NCBI GenBank assembly: GCA_039177555.1
Contig: JBCDFV010000009.1
Location: forward strand, 65,994-129,993
DNA: 64,000 nucleotides
Direction: 5' to 3'
DNA from: JANQGH01 sp039177555
GTDB lineage: Bacteria > Pseudomonadota > Alphaproteobacteria > DSM-16000 > Inquilinaceae
Both the position numbers and the translations under genes were made by a program. Below, piece after piece: positions 60,454-64,000 of this stretch (position 1 is its first letter; each line of letters starts with the position of its first letter). The notes under the pieces were generated by a model that searched no databases, had not been told where the DNA came from, and saw nothing but the letters and a program-made list of their open reading frames with translations.

Positions 60454-61803
60454 GTGACCTCACCTGAACAGATCGATACGTCCATGACGGCACCGCCGAA
60501 ACTCACCATGCTCTGCTGGAACGATTATCTCGGTATCACCAGAGGCCGCGGCGTGCCCACCGCTCGCTTGGACCAGGTGAGGCGCAACGGTCTGGGTTGG
60601 GCCGTCGCCGGCACCGCGCTCGATCCCTTCGGCGGGATCGTCGACAACCCCTGGGGACCGATGGACGAAGTAAGGCAAGTGCCTGACTTCGACGCGCGCC
60701 TCACGCTGCCGGACGAGACCGGCGGGTCGACGCTGGACATGGTCCTGGTGAGATCCCGGTCGCGGGAAGATGGCAGCCCATGGGAATGCTGCCCGAGGCA
60801 CATTCTCGAAACCGCGCTGTCCGCGCTTCACGAAGAGACCGGCGCGCGCCTCATGGTCGCCTGCGAGCATGAATTTACGTACACGCATCCAGACATCGCA
60901 CCCGGGGCCGCCTTTACGCTGGACTCGGTCCGGCGCTATCGGGCGTTTGCCGATGCGCTGGTCGACGCGGCGGATGCGGCAGGCCTCGCGTTCGAGACCG
61001 TCGAGCCCGAGTTCGGGCTGGGCCAAGTGGAAGTCTGCACAAAGCCGATCATTGGTCTTGCCGGAGTGGACGCCGTCGTTCTCGGCCGCGAAGCGATACG
61101 CGAAGTGGCCCGTCGACAGGGCGGGACCGCTCACCTGGTTCCCAAGCTGAGTCCCGACGCGGTCGGCAATGGCGCGCATATTCACTTTTCGTTTCTGGCA
61201 GACGACGATGCGCCGATCGGTTTCGATCCGGATGGGTCCCATGAGATGTCGGCGCTGACGTCGGCCTTTGTGGCCGGCATCTTCGAACACATTCCGGCGC
61301 TGACGGCGTTGTGTGCGCCCTCGCCGGTTTCCTACCTTCGTCTCGGTCCCCAGCATTGGAGCTGCGGCTTTGCCGCGTTCGGCGTGCAGAACCGGGAGTG
61401 CGCCGTGCGCATCTGTCCCTCGCCTGACCCGGACCCGACCGCGAGGGCCAAAGGGTACAACGTGGAGTACCGTCCCATCGACGCCACCTGCAATCCGCAT
61501 CTAGCGCTCGCAGCCCTGGTTTACGCAGGTCTCGACGGTGTGCGACGCGGTTTGTCGCCGCCGCCGATCGTGGAGACCGACCCGGCCGATCTCGACGACG
61601 CGGACAGGCAGCGCCTGGGCGTTGTGCCGTTGCCTGCGTCGCTTCCCGTGGCGCTTGCGGCTTTTGAGGCCGATACATACCTCGCCGGCTGTTTCCCGGA
61701 ACGTTTCATGACGGTCTTTTCCGCGTTGAAACGGTTCGAGATCGAAAGGGCCGCCGAACGGGACGACGCGGCAAATTGCAGGGCCTATGCCGATGTCTAT
61801 TGA
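60454..61803 (+). CDS. Glutamine synthetase family protein (gamma-glutamylamide synthetase-like)
   Basis: A 449-residue ligase of the glutamine synthetase fold, in the branch that joins glutamate to amines. The metal and ATP motifs are EHEFTYTHP near residue 137, EPEFGLGQVEVCTKP near 187, VGNGAHIHFSF near 236 and NRECAVRICPSPDP near 312, so the catalytic face looks complete. Possible amines are polyamines, ethanolamine or anilines; the sequence does not tell. GTG at 60454 is the upstream start, with ATG at 60484 as the alternative. It overlaps the next gene, an amidohydrolase, by 17 bases, which recalls FluG, in which both domains are fused. Confidence 0.88.
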   Translation: MTSPEQIDTSMTAPPKLTMLCWNDYLGITRGRGVPTARLDQVRRNGLGWAVAGTALDPFGGIVDNPWGPMDEVRQVPDFDARLTLPDETGGSTLDMVLVRSRSREDGSPWECCPRHILETALSALHEETGARLMVACEHEFTYTHPDIAPGAAFTLDSVRRYRAFADALVDAADAAGLAFETVEPEFGLGQVEVCTKPIIGLAGVDAVVLGREAIREVARRQGGTAHLVPKLSPDAVGNGAHIHFSFLADDDAPIGFDPDGSHEMSALTSAFVAGIFEHIPALTALCAPSPVSYLRLGPQHWSCGFAAFGVQNRECAVRICPSPDPDPTARAKGYNVEYRPIDATCNPHLALAALVYAGLDGVRRGLSPPPIVETDPADLDDADRQRLGVVPLPASLPVALAAFEADTYLAGCFPERFMTVFSALKRFEIERAAERDDAANCRAYADVY

Positions 61804-62947
61804 TGTCTTTGCAGGCGTTCCGCTGATCGATCACCATGTGCACGGGGTCATGTCGTCGCCGCTGGACGCCGATGGGGTCCGCGCGATACTGAGTGAAAGC
61901 AGCCGCCCCGCACCGAAAGGCACAAGCCACTTCCAAAAACCGGTTGGTCTCGCTGTCCGCAGGGACTGCGCGCCGGTGCTCGATCTGCCGACGCTCGCGC
62001 CTGAGGCCGACTATCTCGCACGCCGCGCGGAACTTGGCCATGAAGAGGTGAACCGCCGCCTGCTGGGCCAAGCAGGTGTCGCCGCCTGGTTGGTCGACAC
62101 GGGCAACAAGGCCGACGCGGTCGAACGGCCCGAGGGCATGGAGCGGCTGTCGGGCGCCCTGGCGCGAGAGGTGATCCGGATCGAAGTCGTGATCGAGGAT
62201 GTGGCCCGGACGGCCGCCGACGGCGCGGACCTGTTGGCGCAAGTCCGCGCCCGGCTGGCCGACGCGGTGCCGACCATCGTCGGTTTCAAATCCATCGTCG
62301 CCTACCGGGTTTCGTTCAAGATCGATCAGTCACCGATCTCCGATACCGCCGCCCGCACCGCCGCCGACCGCTGGCTGGCGGCATTTCAAAACGACCAGAC
62401 CCGGCGGTTGGACGACCCGGACGTCATTCGCTTCGGTCTTTGGACCGCCGGTGAACTGGCGCGAGACCATCGCCTTCCCATTCAGTTGCATGTCGGCGTG
62501 GGCGATGACGATGTCCTCATGCACGCCTGCGACCCGACCCATTTCACCCAGTTCATCAAGGCCATGGACGCCTGGAACGTGCCGGTGACACTGCTGCACT
62601 GTTTCCCCTTCGTGCGGGAGGCGGCCTGGATGGCGGAGGTGTTTCAGAACGTCTATTTCGATGTCGGTTTCACGGTAAACTTCACGGGACCTCAGGGCCG
62701 AACGGCAATTCGCGAGGCGATGGAGATGTCGCCCTTTTACAAATTCCTCTACAGTTCCGATGCCTTCGGCCTGCCCGAGCTTCACTACCTGGGCGCGGTG
62801 CTGTTTCGGCGCGAGTTCAACGCGCTGATGGCGGAATGGCTTGCCGGCGGCTGGGCGAGCGAGAAGGATGTCCGCGAAATCGGCCGCATGGTGGCCTTCG
62901 AGAACGCCGCCCGGATCTATCCCGGTCTGCAGGCGCTGTCCCCGTGA
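61787..62947 (+). CDS. Amidohydrolase family 2 protein (FluG N-terminal-like)
   Basis: A 386-residue metal-dependent hydrolase of the amidohydrolase_2 type. The HxH motif is LIDHHVHG near residue 15, Lys in VGFKSIVAYR near 168, His in IQLHVGVGDDD near 233, LLHCFPF near 267 and the metal Asp in YSSDAFGLPE near 325. All metal ligands are in place. In FluG and nodulin-like proteins a similar domain is fused to a glutamine synthetase domain; here it is a separate gene overlapping the ligase gene by 17 bases, with the order reversed. It may hydrolyse the amide that the ligase or its pathway makes. Confidence 0.88.
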   Translation: MPMSIDVFAGVPLIDHHVHGVMSSPLDADGVRAILSESSRPAPKGTSHFQKPVGLAVRRDCAPVLDLPTLAPEADYLARRAELGHEEVNRRLLGQAGVAAWLVDTGNKADAVERPEGMERLSGALAREVIRIEVVIEDVARTAADGADLLAQVRARLADAVPTIVGFKSIVAYRVSFKIDQSPISDTAARTAADRWLAAFQNDQTRRLDDPDVIRFGLWTAGELARDHRLPIQLHVGVGDDDVLMHACDPTHFTQFIKAMDAWNVPVTLLHCFPFVREAAWMAEVFQNVYFDVGFTVNFTGPQGRTAIREAMEMSPFYKFLYSSDAFGLPELHYLGAVLFRREFNALMAEWLAGGWASEKDVREIGRMVAFENAARIYPGLQALSP

Positions 62948-63005
62948 CCGCGCCGGGCGGCCGGAACACTGTCGAAAGGCGGGCCCTTTTCGTCCGGCCG
63001 TCCGC

Positions 63006-64000
63006 GTGACACTGGGCGCCCGGCGCGCGTCAGTCGGCGGGTTGGCCCTGGCGAGCGTTCCCCTGCTCGTGCTTTGCGGCGCCCTGTTGGCGGGCGACCC
63101 GATCCTGCAAAGCGTCGCGATGGTGTTCTTCATCAACCTGATCGCTGTCGTGGGGATCGGGGTCTATACCGGCAACACGGGGATAGTCAGCTTCGGCCAC
63201 ACCGGCTTCATGGCGATCGGCGCCTACGTTTCGGCTATTCTGACTTTGCCCGACGGGCGACAGCAGGCGCAGCTGACCGCCCTGCCGACATGGTTGGCCG
63301 ACCTTGAATTCTCGATCGGGCCAGCCATCGCGGCGGGCGCGATTGCTTCTGTTGCCGTCGCCATCATCGTCGGGATCGCCGTTGCCAGGCTGGCCGAAGC
63401 CGCGGCTTCGATCGCGACACTTGGCTTTCTGGTTATCGTGTACACGGTTCTCAACGCCTCTCGCGACCTGACACGGGGCAGCCAGGCCCTATCGGGGTTC
63501 GCCTTCATGGACACCCTCTGGATTGCCGGAGGTCTGGCATGCATTTGCCTGCTCGCTGCCCGGCTGTTTGCCGATACGCCGATTGGCCTGGCAGCGCGCG
63601 CCGCACGCGAGGATGCGCCCGCGGCATCCGCGATCGGCATCAATGTCCTGCGCACACGCTATGTTTGCTGGGTTGTCAGTGCCGGCTTTGCCGGCGTCGC
63701 CGGCGGCCTGATGGGGCACTATCTGGGCGTCATATCGCCTCGCACCTTCTATTTCTCCCTCACTTTCACGCTGCTTGCCATGCTGATCTGCGGCGGCATG
63801 CGGACCGTCACCGGAGCGGTTGCGGGGGCGCTTGCGATCTCGATCCTGACCGAACTCCTGCGCCGTGCTGAAAGCGGCCTGACGATCGGCGCCATCGAGC
63901 TGCCGGAGGTCCTGGGCCTCACCACGCTGGGGGTTGCCGTCGCCATCCTCCTGTGCCTGTACCGGCTGCCGAACGGCATCGCGGGCCGGTCGGAAATCGA
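63006..64000 (+). CDS. Branched-chain amino acid ABC transporter permease, LivM type (3' end outside the window)
   Basis: At least 331 residues of a membrane permease, continuing past the window edge. TGNTGIVSFGHTGFMAIGAYVSAI near residue 58 is the classical LivM/LivH motif, and GLAARAAREDAPAASAIGINVLRTRY near 196 is the EAA-like loop, followed by CGGMRTVTGAVAGALAI. The GTG at 63006 gives a full N-terminus with the first span; an ATG at 63120 would remove it. It lies 58 bases behind the amidohydrolase gene. The rest of the HAAT transporter is expected downstream. The transported compound is probably an amino acid or amide-like molecule. Confidence 0.92.
   Translation, partial: MTLGARRASVGGLALASVPLLVLCGALLAGDPILQSVAMVFFINLIAVVGIGVYTGNTGIVSFGHTGFMAIGAYVSAILTLPDGRQQAQLTALPTWLADLEFSIGPAIAAGAIASVAVAIIVGIAVARLAEAAASIATLGFLVIVYTVLNASRDLTRGSQALSGFAFMDTLWIAGGLACICLLAARLFADTPIGLAARAAREDAPAASAIGINVLRTRYVCWVVSAGFAGVAGGLMGHYLGVISPRTFYFSLTFTLLAMLICGGMRTVTGAVAGALAISILTELLRRAESGLTIGAIELPEVLGLTTLGVAVAILLCLYRLPNGIAGRSEI

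Overview
This is a GC-rich stretch of chromosome with short intergenic gaps and GTG/TTG starts alongside ATG. An NDUFS4-type complex I accessory subunit, form II CoxSLM genes, TRAP transporters and many sugar-type ABC systems together suggest a heterotrophic alphaproteobacterium, probably Rhodospirillales-like. That placement is inference from gene content only. No insertion sequence, prophage, CRISPR array or replication origin was seen.

Layout. 1-3776: tail of a sugar or glycerol-phosphate type ABC importer (ATPase, two permeases, binding protein). 3984-5062: tRNA-Arg(TCT), an NDUFS4-like gene, tRNA-Pro(TGG) and a small exported protein. 5380-7639: DUF192 protein, class II histone-deacetylase-like amidohydrolase, small membrane protein. 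7750-11226: TPP riboswitch followed by thiBPQ. 11334-15598: tandem universal stress protein, a TSUP permease divergent from a LysR regulator, and an NhaD-like antiporter. 15821-30519: a long rightward block holding a TRAP-TAXI uptake system, membrane-anchored CoxG, form II CoxS/L/M (AYRGAGR motif, so probably not a true CO dehydrogenase), an adenylate cyclase, MoxR ATPase, CoxE VWA protein, a split XdhC pair, a molybdopterin-binding/cytidylyltransferase fusion that carries a one-base frameshift, and a SufU-like scaffold.

30520-38829: small catabolic units. These are an M81 metallopeptidase with a class I glutamine amidotransferase, a MATE exporter, a beta-ureidopropionase-like nitrilase, a LysR regulator divergent from a D-cysteine desulfhydrase-family lyase, an Asp/Glu racemase-family protein and a PanB-like protein. 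38871-45731: a leftward ribose-type ABC operon with RbsK and RbsD, headed by a PhyH-type dioxygenase and divergent from an AraC regulator. 45763-46770: DusA.

46938-58114: a two-armed sugar or sugar-acid regulon around a LacI regulator. The left arm has a DenD-like dehydrogenase, an SDR and an IlvD/Edd dehydratase. The right arm has TRAP DctQMP, an EamA permease, a XylX-like FAH-fold protein and a 2-hydroxyacid dehydrogenase. The set fits non-phosphorylative (Weimberg-like) breakdown, with TRAP import, oxidation, dehydration to a 2-keto-3-deoxy acid and a second dehydration; a semialdehyde dehydrogenase is not in the window. 58386-64000: an RpiR regulator, an N-formylglutamate amidohydrolase-family protein, a glutamine synthetase-like ligase overlapping an amidohydrolase (the two halves of FluG as separate genes), and the start of a LivM-type permease, together suggesting uptake and breakdown of an N-acylated or amidated amino compound.

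Strong hairpins lie just behind three of the solute-binding-protein genes (3805, 16873, 54803). The points most worth following are the orphan form II Cox block with its cyclase and frameshift, the PhyH-headed ribose-type operon, the LacI regulon and the split FluG locus.
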